A DNA stretch of 64,000 nt from Apostichopus japonicus (Eukaryota > Echinodermata > Holothuroidea > Aspidochirotida > Stichopodidae): the NCBI RefSeq assembly GCF_037975245.1, contig NC_092572.1, positions 20,026,489-20,090,488 of the forward strand, in the 5' to 3' direction. Below the pieces are notes generated by a model. It ran no database searches. It was not told the origin of the DNA and was given only the letters and a program-made list of their open reading frames with translations. Of the stretch, positions 26,901 to 37,436 are shown one piece after another (positions within the stretch are counted from its first letter, which is position 1; each line of letters starts with the position of its first letter). A program made the translations under genes and the position numbers.

Positions 26901-29900
26901 TGATATTAACACAATATTTCTAATTTGTTTTGATAATCTGTACTTTGATTTTCGAGACTGGTCTCTACTTTATGATCTAACAGTATAGAGTACAAAGTTT
27001 CACCCCCCTCCCCCGTCCCCCTCCTCCCCCTCCTCCCCTACTCTCCCTCCACCCCTCCTCCCCCCCCCCCTCTTTACCTTTCAAGATCCTGAAAATGATT
27101 AGTTTAATCAAGTCGAGTATATATAAAGCACAAACATAGTCTTCAGTAAGAAATACTCAACCTTCGATGTCTTCTTCATCTTCTTTGCTTTCATCTTCAT
27201 CTTCATCCTCTTGGTCGTTCTCATCCTCTTTCTCTTCTCCTTCCACTTCTTCGTTTGAATCTATAGCATCGCTTGGTTGTATACCTTGAAAATATTAGGT
27301 GAACAACACAGCCAACCCACTGTTAGGTTGTTAACAAAAAAACTGCGACGTTATAACTGAAAATAACATTTCATTTCCAAACAAAAAACACGTTGTATGA
27401 ACTTGACACCTGATGAATGAAGCCGTGAGGCTATGTCGATTTTAAGAATGCGAAATTGTCAATCATTTAAATTGGTATATTCAATTAAAGGCATTATGTG
27501 TCGACAAAACTCGATCTGCTTGAACTAAATATACCGAGCCCTATACACTCCATAAGATACCCATAAAATATAGAGCCTGGGCACGCAAACTTAATAAATC
27601 GATATTCCTCCCAAACCCAATCCTCTCACCTGGAGATTGCAACCATGCATCATGACGATGTTGTATTATGTGAAGTACCACGAGTCAATACGAAGTGCAT
27701 TAGAAACTAGACATGATCTTTGTCAAAGTCTGAAGGGTGTGGTGTACACTGTGTATCATGATCTACTGTTGTATGTTACGTACTTCGCACCTGTTAGCTA
27801 ATAAAGCTCTGTTAAAACTTAATATTCAAGACTCTATATATAGATATGTAAAGGTTAAAATTTAAATCAAGTTACATCGAACAGATATATACGTCTATGC
27901 TCCCCTTTTCTAATATATATATATATATATATATCTTTATGACGTACTAAACTTGTTTTAAAAAAAAAATCCAGTTTTCCATTGAAAGTATATTTCAAAG
28001 ACCAACTTGATAAAACCACATCTGTATTCATCACAAGTTTCCCTGCATCAACAACGTTCACACAATCATACAGCCAACATAGCAAATACTGACATGAACC
28101 TCCTATTTACATATTCATACCTTTCATTTGCATGTTTGCGTTTTCTACAGAGTCCTCCTCATCCTCGACCTCTGCGGAAAGAAATAAACAGGATTACCTC
28201 TTCATTTATTTTAAGAACAATTGGAAGATTTTCATTTGCTAATTATAAAATATATTAATGATGATTACATTTACTTAAAATACATTGGAAAGGAAAATGG
28301 GTAAGATATTTAATTACTTTACTTCATATTGTGCTTATACTATTGTCTCACCCTGATGTATTTGACATTTCGTCTTATGCTTGGTCTTCTTACTCTTTCC
28401 TGGCAAAGGAAAATATATAATTAACTCGAAGTTAAACGTTATCACATGCAAATATGTAATTGTGAAATGAATTAATATTAATTCGTGTTATTAAGTATAA
28501 CTCAAATGAATATGCAGCTGTGTTACTTGCAGTTCCCTTGTATCTGCTAAGCGTTAGTTTAATTCCTATGGGGAAGGGAGACACTCCTTTCACACCGACT
28601 GAATTGTTGACTAAATTTACAGACACATGAGCATCGATCTCCACATATTGGGAAGGCAATTCTAACCAAGCGCCCCAACTTCACCCTCCACTCCTCCACC
28701 CCAACCACCTAGACCTTGCACCACTTACAAACACTGACTTCGGTTAAGTAGCTTCGGTAAGTAGCAAGTGGCACTACCGACATTTCTTTAGAGAATACAT
28801 GTAACTTGAATGAATAGTGTAAAATATATATCCTCTTCCCCCATTTTCCATCTTCGAATTTCCTTTTATCAAAGTTTATTCTATCAGACAACACCCACAC
28901 GCTGTTAAATGTCGATTTACTCTTAAATGAAAGAATAGATAAAATGCCAACTTTTCTATAAATCAGCATTGTAAAAGCAAAATCATGACTGGATTAGTAG
29001 TTATATTGGTAAGCAATTCATTCGTTTACTCCCCATATGTGAATCTGGGAAGATTTTTTAAGAAAAGTGACCCAAGAACTAAGAACCTGGGAACGAACAC
29101 CAGCGAGACTACTTAACTGGTCCACTCTCAAACCCACTCCCCTTGCATCGAGTCTGTGACTGTGTGATACATCTCGTAATGACGCTACAGCTCATTAACA
29201 ATTAACAAGTGTACTCATTTAATCGCAATTGTTTTACCTCTTGATTGCGTCCTGATTTCGTCTTCGTCGTGAACTTGAGAACCATGCATGTCTTTCATTT
29301 CTGTTTCGTCTGTAATATGAAAAAATATTGAATAAATTTATCTTTTAATAAAACCCATCTGCGCTTGGTATTGTTGTTTTCCGTATTGCTCTATGTCTTT
29401 TTTACTTGGATGTTCTTACTATACGACATTATATTTTATGCCTTTATTCCCAAATTGGATGAATCTCATATGCCTCTAAAAAGATTTATAAATGCAATAC
29501 ACTTTAAACTCTTAACAGTCTGAAGATCCTTGATTCCCTGTCAACGATCAAGTGCACAAAGCGACTTTGTATTAGGTTGTGAGGTAACATATCATTGTAA
29601 GTACTGTACAAAATTATTTTTGTCTGAGGTTAAAAGGCGACAAGTTAATGCATGAGCAGGATCAGTAAGGGCATAAGGGATTTATAATGGAGGATATTTT
29701 TAGTTTTAGAAACCCATTAAAAAGACTTTCAAATCAATCTCATCCACATGACAAAGATGTTCATGATATTCACTAATTTCAAGAGTTAACAAGATGGAGT
29801 ATCCCTCATTCCAATTTCATTCCCTCTATCTTTCCTTCCCAGCTTTTTTTCCCTCTTGGGTAAAGGGGTAGTAACACTTCGTACTTTCTCTTCAATGACA

Positions 29901-32900
29901 AACGACAACCATTAATCTAGAAATGAGACACTTATAAATGCACTATCGATCTATTAATAATCTGCATTCTGCGTAGATTTTAACATATTTAGATACCCCT
30001 TAATGTTACTAAGAGATGCCATGCTCAGATCAAAGAGGTGTGCTGTGTACATAGACCCACTTTACCTATAACCTAAATATGCTTCAAAATGCACCATTTC
30101 ACGTCTAAAATTTTATATTTTTCCTGCTGGAGGACCTACATGGGATCAGGCTTCAAAGACCTCAGGGCTACACCGCCTCCTTTTTAACACCCTGAATCCG
30201 TGGATATTGTATAGTTACAACGATTTTTGAGTTCCTTCATGTTTCATCTAATATAGAAATATTTTGTCCAACAAATTTAAAATAATAATGCTTTAATGTA
30301 GTACTTTCAAATCTTTGAAATATGCGGCTATAATACCATCGTTCTGGGTGTGTGTCTAATTACCGGTTATTCAAACAGTTTGGCTTGATGATCACAATTT
30401 TCACCTTGATCATCCTGACGACCCTCAACTGGCGGATTTTGTAGCCAAGGAGACTGGTTTACGGGGAGGAGGAGTCCCTCCGTTTTGAGAACTTCACATA
30501 TGGTTAAGAGTTTTTAGCAACAAGATGGTGTTCCTTTTCAAATTTTAGAGTTTTCCACTTTTGTTGCAAAATAATATAGGCAACTGTTGTGTTCAAAATG
30601 TTTGGCGATCATTCAATATACTTTGGCGAACGATCAAATGTTTGGCGACCTTCCAAGTAGCGAACCCCATATTAAATACCAGGGCTTTAATGGACTCAAG
30701 CAGCTTTTCGTTTCTTTTCGTTTCTTTTCGTTCATTTAACGGTATTTTATGCAACCAACATATTATTATTATATATTATTAAATTAAACACAACGGATCC
30801 CACGCTATTTAATCGAATTTTGAATGATATTCAAAGTCACCCTCGTCTATTAATTCTTCGTCCTCTCCTAGATCGGCTTCCACATCTTCTTTTTTCCGTC
30901 TTTTTCTAAAATAAAAAACATTACAGAAGAAATGAGCATTGTACTTATTGAAACCTACATCATCATAGGATATGCAGGAGTGTTCACCAGATGTGCATCA
31001 TCAAGCGTGGATCCACGGGGTGTACAACCACCCACCCTCCTCCCTCTTAAAACTCCACAAATATGAAATGTAAATATTAGCATTGCCTTGCATGTATACT
31101 TTATTAAATATCCTGAATGTGCCTCAGAATGCAACATTTTACATCTATTTCTCTTTGTCATTTGAGGAGGATCAGACTCCCATACATTGTCGGCTGCAAG
31201 GAACCCACGACTACAACCCCTCATTATAATAGTAGTAGTGGCCAGCAAAAAAAACTTGCAGTGAAACGGAATCATAACTTTGGCCTACTCGTTAATTAAT
31301 CTTCATTTGAACAAATCAGTACAAGAGAGTGTCCTAATTTAATTAATTGCAACTTAACTTGAGTTATAGTGAAACATTGATTTATTTAAATTGATGTAAA
31401 CACGTGAAAAGTTTGCTTTAATGTAATGATTGATGCATGCATTTACAGGGACTCATGAACTAAATGTATACTCATTTTGTGTGTTAATTCAAACCAAAGT
31501 AGCTTGATCATTCCGATGTAGAAGAAGAAAACGTTAAAATATACAATTTACTTACTTCGCTTTTGTGGCTCGCTTCTTCCCCGATGATGATTCTGATAAA
31601 CAAAATTAAATTAAATGATTTTTTCTAGAAGACTATATTTAGTTGGTGTAAGTATTTACCTTGTACGCACGATAGCAACAACGCATAATGTCAAGATGAC
31701 AAGACGTTTCGGCTAAATTAGTTCCAAATTACAGATTTACCCAGCTGCTGACACTCGTTTTTATGTAATCAAATTCTTACTAGCTTTGAAGAAACGTGAG
31801 AGAACGTGGCAATCAAGCAATATATAATTGGTTATACGCAGTTATTCTAGAGAATATTAATACCCATTTTGGGGGATGTATTTGTACTGACTTTAAGAGA
31901 ATATAGGTCACAGCCTGATAATTTCTTGTAATATTGGAGCTAATATTTGGACTGAAAGGGGAACGAATCCTTCCTGATACCCTCTTGTGCCTCCCCTGCC
32001 TCCCCTGCCTCCCCTCCCTCCCTCCCTCCCCTCCCTCTCTCCCCTCCCTCCCCAACATAAGCATGAAACGGATATGATGCCTTACCTTTTTCTTGCCCAC
32101 CCATTCCTGGTATCTTTTTCAATACACTGCTCCCGGTTTTCATGATGGGCTCTCGAGCTACCCCTGCAACAACTCCAACAGAGACCACACCGCCTGCAGC
32201 TACCGCAGCTTTTCCTCCTCCGCCTGTTGGAGGCAAAAAAAGAACAAGCTAGCAGGTAAGAAATACTCAATAAAAATTAACTTATACAATCGCTGTAGAA
32301 TATGTTTATAAGACATTGAAACCTGGTATCGCGTCACAAACCACAACCGAGTCCCACGCCCAGGCACCCAGGCACCCAAACACATTGTTTTCAGAACTAC
32401 AAAGGGACGTGAATATCATATAAAATAAAGAGGGAAGTTTATAAGTCCACCGGATGTTTTCATGTCAATCTTCTCCAACCCCACCCTACCTTTACCTAAT
32501 TGGATGGGTATAGCAGCTTGGTTAGAAACCTTTCACTAAATCACAACCCCTGTCCACCGTTCAAAAATTTCCATTTGTTTTACAAGACTTCTGTCTCGAG
32601 ATATCGCTTTGATTAGCCACTTGACAGGTAATATGACTGTCATTAGTAAACCACATACCAAAGAGGACTGTTGACATAGATTGGCGCTCAATTCAATTGG
32701 CGGGACACAGTGAAGTTGTATGTCTGGGCAATCCACGTACCACGAAAGATATGAATGCGTACATCTAGTCCGGTTATCAAAATGGACATATTACATAATA
32801 TGGGAAACACAAGGTCTTAACGTTCTACATGTTATCAATATGTTATGTATGTTGAATACCTTATTGCTAGTACCAGTTATATGCAAACTGCACAGCATAT

Positions 32901-35900
32901 ACACATTTCATTATATTCCGATAACCTCGTTATAGCTTACGGCTCCTCGTGTCGTAAACATAGAGTGTTTCGATGCCGTATCGCGGGCTCCAACAATTAT
33001 TCTAACTGGCTAACCATTGTCCACCTCTACATTACGAGATAAATATTAGTTGCGACACCGAAAAGCGAAAAAAACTATAAATATTAACAATTTAAATTGA
33101 ATTATAGAGAAAAGTTGTGTACTTAGTCCTTCTTGAGCTGCCGGGACAAGGTCCTCCTCTGCAACTGTGATGCTAGCAGTTCCTTTACCAGGTAAGGACA
33201 TTCCAGAGGCAATGCAGTAGTAAACTGAAGAGTCGTTATGTTCGACCTCTAACGTGGAAAAGGTATTAAACAGTCCATCTGTAATGTTGTACACGGTCTC
33301 CTTACTGTCCAGTTCAGCCGTTCCATTTGACCACGTCAGATGTACTGGTGGACGACTGCCCTCAACTTCACAAGTTAGCAACAAGTTATAACCGTTGGGG
33401 AAGATATAGGTACAGTCGACAACATCCTCGTCGCAATGGGTTATACGGGGGTAAGGCTTTAATGGTTCAACTGAAAAATATGATAAATATAAAAAATAAC
33501 TCAATTTAAAGCATAATCCATAGAACGTACTTCAGTAGCAAAATCTGGGATTATAATATGAATGATGCATTTAAAAGATTATTTATTGCTATGAGTGGCT
33601 CTAATGTAAACATATCATTATGCACTATCATATATGATCTATCCCGATATTCATGAACATTCAGGGAACGCCCACTTTAAAGAGCTATAAATGAAAAATT
33701 GCATAAACAAAGTGAAGTTTAACGCTATAACAGAGGTAGCTCACGTTTACATAACTGAACTATTCTTATAGATTTTATAGATTAAAGCTAAGTGTCCTAT
33801 GTTATAAATGGAGTGGAAAATCCCTACTAGGAATGCTAATGTAAACATATTATCAAGAATACTCAATTAATGAAGCAAATACGACATTCGTCATTCACTC
33901 ACCTATGGTGGCAGCGGTGGGAAGAATGATGTCATCAAAGTCTGGCCAATCGCGCTCCGTGAAGTTAATTGCTGCTATTGCTGTGCGTTCATTTGGAATA
34001 GATTCTCCCACGGCCTCACATCTGAATACTGAATGTGTTGAAAATTTAATTTTCAGTCTGGATACGGTATCGTAAGTTCCTTGGACAGTTTCTTTAGCTT
34101 CCGTCTTGATGTCGTCTATGACGTCAGTTCCGTTATACCAGACAAGGTCTACAGCTGGTAAACTTCCGGACACCTCGCATCTCAACCATAAAGGATAGCC
34201 AACCGGGAAGGGAAAAGTGCAATTTTGGTCATCTCCGCAGAAGTTTATCATAGGGTAGGGCATTTCGGGTTCAACTGTTAAGAAAGATGTAGCAAATTTA
34301 GGTTTAGCAAATTATCGTTCACATTTCACGAATTTCGTTAAAATGTTATCCTTATAGTTATGTACGTTACCTCAAAAACAATTTTCATATCGATACATGT
34401 GCATCTAAAGAGATATCTTTGTACGAAAAGCACGTTATAACATATAAAATAGGATTAAAATTACTAACTTCAAGAATTAGGCTATCACGATGGCTGATGG
34501 AACTAAAGAGCATTTCAGAAATACAATTTTCTTAGAGACTAAAGACACTAATATAATTACAACAACAAAAATAATTAAGAAACGAATTAAGATGAAAAGA
34601 CATATATTTCTTACTCAGAATCGATAATTTGTTCTCCGTGTACTCTTTTCCGGATGATGCAGAACAATAGTAGCGATCCTGATCAGACAATTCAACATTT
34701 CTTAGGATCAAATCCCTCCTAGTGAGGGCGCACTTGTCAGATAAGATACAATCCCCGTCTTCTACGCCCCCAAGTATATAAACGAGTAAATTGACTTCAC
34801 TGTCTTCCACGTTTGCTCCTCTCGTCCATTGTACATCTGTCTGTGATTCATCCAATTCACACGGTATTGTGACGTCATCTCCTAGGTGAGCGTAGACGGT
34901 GGGGACCTCCCCAGACGACACTGATATTTAAGATGGGGAAAAAAGATAATATATCGTTTATCATAATATTTCATAACAGTAGAAACAGTTCTCGTGAGCT
35001 CAGCGCAAAACCGCCTAGGTCTAAAAATGCTGGAAATAGCGTGAACACTTGGGAAACAGATGGGTTAGTTTATAGCAGCGATTGCGTCACGATTATTACA
35101 ATTTTAAGATATCAAATCCTCTTTGTCTTAGGCTCGTGATTTCATGAATCAACGAATACGTAAGGGTGATCAACACCCATTTGATGGACCCACATTTTGC
35201 AAAGAGAATGAATGACAGTGCTGATCTCCGCGAAGAACTGTTGGTATGTCTTCGTTTACACACAGGGGTAATTCACTCCAAACTACACAGTGTTTTTTTT
35301 TTCACTCTAGCCAAATGACCTTATGCAGATATTAGTGACGTGCGTGCATAGGCGTAGGAGGCGGGGGGCTGGGGGCTGCAGCCTCCCCCCCCCCCTAACC
35401 AAACATGTTTGTGAAAATTCGGGCAATCTGATGAACAATTTTCGGGCACCGACTGACAGAAATATAATTTGCAATGTGTTTTTCAATGGTGACACTGATA
35501 TTATCATTATTATTGTAACGACTTCCCCAATAATTCTAACCAATATGGAAGGGTAATAACACGGCAAATGATTGTATGTTATTGGCATCCGATGTAATAA
35601 CCGATGCATACCTATATTATATGCAGATTAACATGTTATATTTTTCGCGCAAGCCGATACAGCCCCCCCCCCCCCCAAAAAAATGGGCTCCTACGCCTAT
35701 GCGTGTGTGCGACCGACCGACTACGCGTACACTGTCATAGCATAGTCACAACGTCCCTTGTTATACATTTCATATGACATTATGAGCAGAGGCTGGATTG
35801 GAAAGTGTGTCAGTTAATTCGTTTGGATTCTGTGCCCAGCCTCTATATCTTGGATGACTTCTTAAAAAGTATCTTTAACCTAGTATCTACCAGTAGGCTT

Positions 35901-37016
35901 TCTTAATGTTCGGATAATAAACTTTCACTAGTACGTTTATATGACGGATAATCACCTTCAATAAAAATCAGATGATGTTATTTTAATAATGAAATGGAAC
36001 CAGCTGCTTTTGACGTATAAACAATAAATAAAAAATGATAATTCATCCTTTACCTTACTCTCTTTCTGGACGTAAGCATCCTCATAAAAAATGGCGAAAC
36101 ATGACGATAGAGAAAAGTTTAGAGTTTGATGTTGCTTATAACCTTTATAAAAAAAAAACAGCTACGTTGCCGGCGGTAGCAGACTGGTAGTAATGATAGT
36201 GATAACGTCCTAGCCATTGTCAGTTGTTGTTTACTGCTTATCTCGGTCCATGTCCGTATACCACGACGCATATAAATGTATGATGGAGAATTGGACCAGC
36301 GTGTATTGTCCATTCTAAAGGAACACGTCAGCAGTGCTTGCGTGGACATGTATATTAAAACACTACAGCGTGGAAAGCTTTATACTTCTATACACTAAGC
36401 AATGACATTATTGCTAGACATAATGCTTTGCACCGATCTAAGAAGCCTTAAGATTCTGGAAAGCAATATTTCTATATACTATGCATGGACGATGGTGTAG
36501 GACTACGTGGGTAGGGGACTGGTGGGGGGTAGAGAAGACGAAAACAGCTGCATGAAATAATATTTTCATGTTCCGTATTTAAGGGAGTATAAAGCCCATT
36601 ACTTTAAGGGCTACCGTGGTTATGCACTTTCGTCGCAATGTCATCAGTCATACATGCTTTAATGGGCAGATGTGGAAGGTTTAATATTCAGTTCAATCAA
36701 AAAATTGTAATTTTATTTTATTTCATTTTTTTACCCAAGGGCAAAATCTTAGGGAGTGACTATAGGGAGTGACTATAGGACATACCAATAAAAAATAGTA
36801 ATGAAACTTTGCGGTTTGTTCCCCTAAAGTCCCATGTCCCACTGTCCCTCGAAGTTTGTGCAACGAAATTAGATATAAAGCTGAACGAATTTCCAAATGA
36901 TCATTTAAAGTATAATTTGCGTATCATCATTGTCGTCAAGGCAACTTACCAAATGTTAATGCAGTATATAATATCACACACAGTAGCCAGAAGCACAGCA
37001 AATTCGCGGAACCCAT
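23195..37016 (-). CDS. Ig-superfamily membrane receptor-like gene with eleven-residue-repeat tail (14 exons, span)
   Basis: I do not recognise this as a named gene. Exons in coding order: 37016-36950, 34920-34615, 34274-33903, 33470-33123, 32223-32086, 31592-31556, 30905-30841, 29309-29238, 28399-28352, 28171-28121, 27284-27162, 26619-26548, 25093-25037, 23997-23195. All have AG acceptors and GT donors. Every junction is phase 1 except the 31556/30905 pair (phase 2), and no junction creates a stop. The product would be about 805 residues: signal peptide, three Ig domains with several N-glycosylation sequons, a hydrophobic Gly/Ala/Val segment taken as the membrane span, a Lys-rich then Glu/Asp-rich cytoplasmic tail, and an 11-mer repeat array. 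A nonsense codon at 23333-23335 ends it 46 codons before the ancestral stop. No ITIM or ITAM is seen. Splitting into two genes (a break after 30809) remains possible, because that exon also reads to a stop. Confidence 0.7.
25037..25093 (-). CDS. Ig gene exon 13: Ser/Lys-rich tail exon
   Basis: 57 nt, phase 1 to 1, TTTTCAG acceptor and GTAGAG donor. Encodes STQSSKKEGKRESSFFST. Confidence 0.6.
26371..26500 (+). mobile_element. Partial copy of the 57316 element family
   Basis: GGGGGTTAGGAGCCGGGGCA ... CAAAATAGCAAATGTG ... GCAAATAAAATGTGCCC ... TTGATGAAGAACTGT follows the left end of the element at 57316 almost base for base. The match fades after about 26490 and no right end was found, so the copy is truncated. 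It lies in the intron between exons 12 and 13 of the Ig gene. Confidence 0.75.
26548..26619 (-). CDS. Ig gene exon 12: tail exon
   Basis: 72 nt, phase 1 to 1, TTAATCAG acceptor and GTAAGG donor. Encodes EELLPQDETTSEIPGKKNGK and three more residues. The neighbouring intron holds a transposon copy from 26371. Confidence 0.65.
27000..27075. repeat. C/T-rich low-complexity tract
   Basis: About 75 bp almost entirely of C and T (CCCCCTCCTCCCC type), in an intron of the Ig gene. A polypurine strand this long could form a triplex, but nothing shows a function. Confidence 0.85.
27162..27284 (-). CDS. Ig gene exon 11: acidic tail exon
   Basis: 123 nt, phase 1 to 1, TTCAAG acceptor and GTTGAG donor. 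Encodes IQPSDAIDSNEEVEGEE and then an almost unbroken Glu/Asp run (EDEDEDESKEDEEDIE). Confidence 0.65.
28121..28171 (-). CDS. Ig gene exon 10: acidic tail exon
   Basis: 51 nt, phase 1 to 1, TCCGCAG acceptor and GTATGA donor. Encodes VEDEEDSVENANMQMK. Confidence 0.6.
28352..28399 (-). CDS. Ig gene exon 9: Lys-rich tail exon
   Basis: 48 nt, phase 1 to 1, TTGCCAG acceptor and GTGAGA donor. Encodes KSKKTKHKTKCQIHQ, strongly basic. Confidence 0.6.
29065..29180 (+). repeat. Dispersed repeat family member
   Basis: GTGACCCAAGAACTAAGAAC .. CCTGGGAACGAACACC .. GGTCCACTCTCAAACC .. TGCATCGAGTC follows the consensus seen inverted at 40725-40815. Other copies are at about 14607, 27565, 41480 and (inverted) 35785. 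Confidence 0.6.
29238..29309 (-). CDS. Ig gene exon 8: tail exon
   Basis: 72 nt, phase 1 to 1, ATTACAG acceptor and GTAAAA donor. Encodes ETEMKDMHGSQVHDEDEIRT and three more residues; no motif recognised. Confidence 0.6.
30030..30195 (+). repeat. Dispersed repeat related to inner part of the 37068 element
   Basis: AACCTAAATATGCTTCAAAA TGCACCATTTCACGTC recurs in related form at about 31115 and 49005 and, inverted, inside the element at 37068-37436 (near 37270). Ends could not be defined. Confidence 0.5.
30809..30905 (-). CDS. Ig gene exon 7: basic-acidic exon with internal donor and alternative stop
   Basis: Phase 2 acceptor (TATTTTAG). Encodes KRRKKEDVEADLGEDEELID. A donor AGG|GTGACT at 30841/30840 restores phase 1 for the downstream exons. 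If it is ignored, the frame reads EGDFEYHSKFD and stops at 30809-30811. So this can be either an internal exon (30841-30905) or the last exon of a short form. With exon 6 it makes a Lys/Arg-rich KKRATKAKKRRKK that resembles a bipartite nuclear localisation signal. Confidence 0.6.
31556..31592 (-). CDS. Ig gene exon 6: Lys-rich micro-exon
   Basis: 37 nt, phase 1 in and phase 2 out: TTTATCAG acceptor, A|GTAAGTAA donor. Encodes SSSGKKRATKA. The phase change is undone by the next exon. Confidence 0.6.
31978..32055. repeat. CCCTGCCTCCC low-complexity tract
   Basis: Runs of CTCCCCTGCC and CCCTCCCT-type units next to the donor side of the membrane-span exon. The glycine/arginine-rich frames it opens on the minus strand are artefacts. 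Confidence 0.85.
32086..32223 (-). CDS. Ig gene exon 5: membrane-span exon
   Basis: 46 codons, phase 1 to phase 1. GGGK is followed by 18 uncharged residues (AAVAAGGVVSVGVVAGVA) and then R-E-P and a basic stretch (VLKKIPGMGG). The charge placement fits a type I span with a cytoplasmic tail. The high Gly/Ala content makes the span call less certain than the exon call. Confidence 0.7.
33123..33470 (-). CDS. Ig gene exon 4: third Ig domain
   Basis: 116 codons, phase 1 to phase 1. Clearly paralogous to exon 3: EPLKPYPRITHC, CTYIFPNGYNLLLTCEVEGS, VHLTWSNGT, SVYYCIASG. Sequons are NGT, NIT and NDS. The donor used is A|GTACAC. Without splicing, the frame runs on to 33046 and adds a hydrophobic stretch and a stop. 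Confidence 0.85.
33903..34274 (-). CDS. Ig gene exon 3: second Ig domain
   Basis: 124 codons, phase 1 to phase 1. Starts EPEMPYPMINFC, then CTFPFPVGYPLWLRCEVSGS, VDLVWYNGT, and SVFRCEAVG at the second core Cys. An additional N-terminal Cys pair (C-GDDQN-C) is shared with exon 4. Sequons include NCT, NGT and NFT. It ends with an acidic linker (ERDWPDFDD). Confidence 0.85.
34615..34920 (-). CDS. Ig gene exon 2: first Ig domain (V-like)
   Basis: 102 codons, phase 1 in and out (TATCAG acceptor, GTAAGA donor). Ig hallmarks are DDVTIPCELDE with the first Cys, VQWTRG with the core Trp, and LSDQDRYYCSA with the D-x-Y-x-C end. An extra CILSDKC pair lies in the middle. Reading past the donor gives a stop 14 codons later, so the longer open frame is intronic. 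Confidence 0.85.
35347..35701. mobile_element. hAT-type non-autonomous element, 355 bp
   Basis: The end CATAGGCGTAGGAG at 35347 is mirrored by CTCCTACGCCTATG ending at 35701. Flanking octamers CGTGCGTG and CGTGTGTG differ at one base, consistent with an aged 8-bp target duplication. C/G tracts lie inside each end. Located in intron 1 of the Ig gene. Confidence 0.85.
36950..37016 (-). CDS. Ig gene exon 1: signal peptide
   Basis: The ATG at 37016 opens 22 codons reading MGSANLLCFWLLCVILY and four more residues: a short polar start and a long hydrophobic core, typical of a signal peptide. The donor is G|GTAAGTT, phase 1, matching the phase-1 acceptor of the first Ig exon 2 kb away. The ATG lies about 50 bp from the end of a small DNA transposon (37068-37436). 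Confidence 0.75.
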
Positions 37017-37067
37017 ACTTCCATCTACTGTAGCTGCAAGAAGATTTTATGTGAAAATTGAAACAAT

Positions 37068-37436
37068 CAGTGACGTGCACAAGATTTGAAAGGTGGGGAT
37101 GATAGGGAGCGGTTGCCAATTTTCAAAATTCCACACGACTCGTTTTGGTAGGGGCTTGGACCTTTATGGATTGGATGTAAGGGATTACTTTCTTCCTATG
37201 AGGGATGTGGCTGCTAGGACGTGAAATACGGATCCCTTGTACTGGGTGAGACTCAAAATTTAGAAATGGAATGGTACATTTTGAGACATATTTGGTCTAT
37301 GAAGTAGGTCAATAGTTAGGTCCAAACGTTAGGTTGTGGTTATGAATAGTTTTGCTAGTGGAAACGCCCCCTCCCCCCTTCAGTTTGTGAGCGGTCACCG
37401 CCCCTACATCCCCCTCCCCCATTGCGTACGCCACTG
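37068..37436. mobile_element. Probable hAT-type element next to the Ig gene start
   Basis: The end CAGTGACGTGCAC at 37068 is mirrored by GCGTACGCCACTG ending at 37436 (10 of 13 bases). Flanking octamers GAAACAAT and CTAACAAG share five positions only, so the target duplication has decayed or the ends are misplaced. It lies about 50 bp upstream of the signal-peptide ATG. Confidence 0.55.

Noticed and set aside
31813-32270. Overlapping minus-strand frames rich in Gly, Arg and Glu
   Set aside because: Two are products of the C/T tract or wrong frames of exon 5; only the phase-1 reading of 32086-32223 fits the gene model.
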